DNA from: Flavobacterium sp. KMS
GTDB taxonomy: Bacteria; Bacteroidota; Bacteroidia; Flavobacteriales; Flavobacteriaceae
DNA: 64,000 nt
Reading direction: 5' to 3'
NCBI RefSeq assembly: GCF_000813005.1
Contig: NZ_JSYP01000003.1
Location: 124,001-188,000 of the forward strand
Position numbers and translations under genes: made by a program. The notes under the pieces are model-generated. The model had not been told where the DNA came from and made no database searches. It was given only the letters and a program-made list of their open reading frames with translations. Within the stretch, counting starts at the first letter, position 1, and every line of letters starts with the position of its first letter. Positions 62,772 to 64,000 of the stretch are shown piece after piece.

Positions 62772-64000
62772 TTAATTATTCCAGTTTGGTTTTAATCGTG
62801 ATAATCTTTCATTGGCTTGTATAGTATAAAATAACCATGATCGTATATAATCACAAGCCGGTCTTCCTTTTTCGATTACTTCATGATGGCATCCACCACC
62901 ACAAAGGTATCGAGCCCAACATTTAGAACATGGTTCTTGTGTGTTTACATGTCTGGAAGCTAACCAATTGTTTTGCAAGTCAGCTTGTACACCATTGTTT
63001 AAGTCGCCCATTTTCCCTACATCTTCGTTTACAAAACGATGACAGGCAAATAATTCTTCATCTGCAGATACGCCCATATAACCCGCGCCTGCACCACAAG
63101 GATAAGGTCTATGTGTTCCTTTGGAAATTTCCTTCAAAGCATTTACCATATTCAAAAAAGGATAACGTTTTCCTGCCAGTACATTTTTCTCAAAATTAAG
63201 TCCGCAAGCAATCATATTTTCTAACATGATGGCTAGCTGCTCATTGTTCATTTCATTTTGTCCGTTGCTAGATCTTAACAAAGGCGAGAAACCTACACCA
63301 TGAAATCCCATATTAATAAATTCATCCAGAACTGCAGGAAGGTTTGTATTTTCGGGAGTTACTGTTACTCTTGCAGATACTTGCATTTTCTTTTGTAATA
63401 AAAGTAAAGGCTGAATATTTTTTATGATTGTATCATAACTTCCTTTACCTCCTTTCATAGGGCGATTAAGATCATGATCTTTGCCTATTCCGTCTAAACT
63501 AATGGTTACTGAAAAACCATATTCTTCAAAAAAAATGGCATCACTTTCTGTAACCAAAGTTCCGTTTGTAGTAATGGAATAACTGACTTGTATTTGTTTC
63601 TTTTTTGCAGTTGTTTCAGCATAAACAGTAGCTTCTCTAATTGCTTGTCTATTAATTAGTGGTTCTCCTCCTAAAAAAGTAAGTTGTGCTTTTCCTCCTT
63701 CCGGGCAATCTTTTAATAACAAATCGATGGCTTTATAAGCGGTTTCTAAAGACATGTTTTTTGTAGGTCCTCCAAAATCACCCTGATCAGCATAACAATA
63801 TGTACAGCCCATATTACATTTTTGCGCTATTGCTAATGATAAAGCATGCAATGGCGGACTTTGTAAAGGCTCGTCTGTAATATATTCGGGAGCATCCAGA
63901 CCCAAAAAGTTTAGCTCATCTTGCAGGCCTTTATCATCTTTTTTATCCATTAGGAAAGCTATTTTTTGCTCTACTTCTGGAGAAATAGTATAAAGTCGGC
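62772..64000 (-). CDS. Radical SAM/SPASM peptide maturase, QhpD-like, 5' end beyond the window
   Basis: At least 408 residues of a radical SAM enzyme. Counted from the internal Met at 63950, the cluster motif CNMGCTYC supplies Cys45, Cys49 and Cys52. The SPASM region near the C-terminus has Cys residues in YPCGAGAGYMG, FACHRF, CSKCWARYLCGGGCHHE and ACDYIRSW, enough for two auxiliary iron-sulfur clusters. The same frame continues open from 63950 to the window edge (RLYTISPEVEQKIAFL before the Met), so the true start lies past 64000 and the Met is internal. The CHHEV...RPACDYIRSW ending resembles QhpD, the enzyme that makes thioether cross-links in quinohemoprotein amine dehydrogenase. The substrate gene is not in the window. 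Confidence 0.85.
   Translation of the reverse strand, partial: RLYTISPEVEQKIAFLMDKKDDKGLQDELNFLGLDAPEYITDEPLQSPPLHALSLAIAQKCNMGCTYCYADQGDFGGPTKNMSLETAYKAIDLLLKDCPEGGKAQLTFLGGEPLINRQAIREATVYAETTAKKKQIQVSYSITTNGTLVTESDAIFFEEYGFSVTISLDGIGKDHDLNRPMKGGKGSYDTIIKNIQPLLLLQKKMQVSARVTVTPENTNLPAVLDEFINMGFHGVGFSPLLRSSNGQNEMNNEQLAIMLENMIACGLNFEKNVLAGKRYPFLNMVNALKEISKGTHRPYPCGAGAGYMGVSADEELFACHRFVNEDVGKMGDLNNGVQADLQNNWLASRHVNTQEPCSKCWARYLCGGGCHHEVIEKGRPACDYIRSWLFYTIQANERLSRLKPNWNN

Overview
The window looks like chromosomal DNA from a Flavobacterium-like member of the Bacteroidota. The signs are low G+C, almost no Shine-Dalgarno sites, promoters of the TTTG-N19-TAnnTTTG type, SusC/SusD and TonB receptors, a type IX secretion (T9SS) sorting domain with a PorP/SprF partner, an ECF-sigma/FecR/TonB set, and DUF4249. 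There are no tRNA or rRNA genes, no CRISPR array and no transposase. Most of it is ordinary chromosome with a few accessory islands.

Layout. 0.1-5.7 kb: an operon for a probable phenolic lipid or polyketide (flavoprotein, methyltransferase, type III polyketide synthase, FabZ-like dehydratase, FabF-like ketosynthase, acyl carrier protein, phosphopantetheinyl transferase). 5.9-8.4 kb: a DnaQ-fold protein missing two catalytic residues next to a cNMP/CBS/DUF294 nucleotidyltransferase-like protein. 8.7-19.9 kb: housekeeping and stress genes (Bcr/CflA efflux, type II NADH dehydrogenase, two superfamily 2 helicases, MscS channel, thioesterase, L,D-transpeptidase) separated by dispersed palindromic repeats. 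20.2-27.1 kb: a SusC/SusD pair with a long leader, facing a divergent methyltransferase. 27.5-31.1 kb: gnd-zwf-pgl, the whole oxidative pentose phosphate branch. 31.4-36.6 kb: an ECF sigma, HMA-like small protein, FecR, TonB receptor and DUF4249 lipoprotein set. 37.1-38.6 kb: a large protein resembling heme-binding beta-barrel families. 39.1-52.0 kb: a 3,353-residue T9SS adhesin with its PorP/SprF-like protein and an OmpA-family protein. 52.2-56 kb: DUF4287, two VOC proteins, a GlxA-type regulator and a serine hydrolase flanked by a 37-bp direct repeat. 56-59.7 kb: a Gcr-type membrane protein and a MarR-EamA pair with two palindromic operators. 60.1-64 kb: a membrane-anchored double zinc-ribbon protein, then a flavoprotein and a radical SAM/SPASM protein whose reading frame runs off the window.

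The most interesting parts are: (1) the SusC leader, which has a complete promoter about 370 nt upstream, an eight-codon reading frame containing a Cys codon, two hairpins, and a strong intrinsic terminator pointing against susC, as expected for a cis-antisense RNA; (2) the radical SAM/SPASM plus flavoprotein pair, which resembles the maturases that build protein-derived quinone cofactors; (3) the type III polyketide operon carrying its own acyl-chain enzymes. Functions come from motif reading and family knowledge only; no database search was possible.
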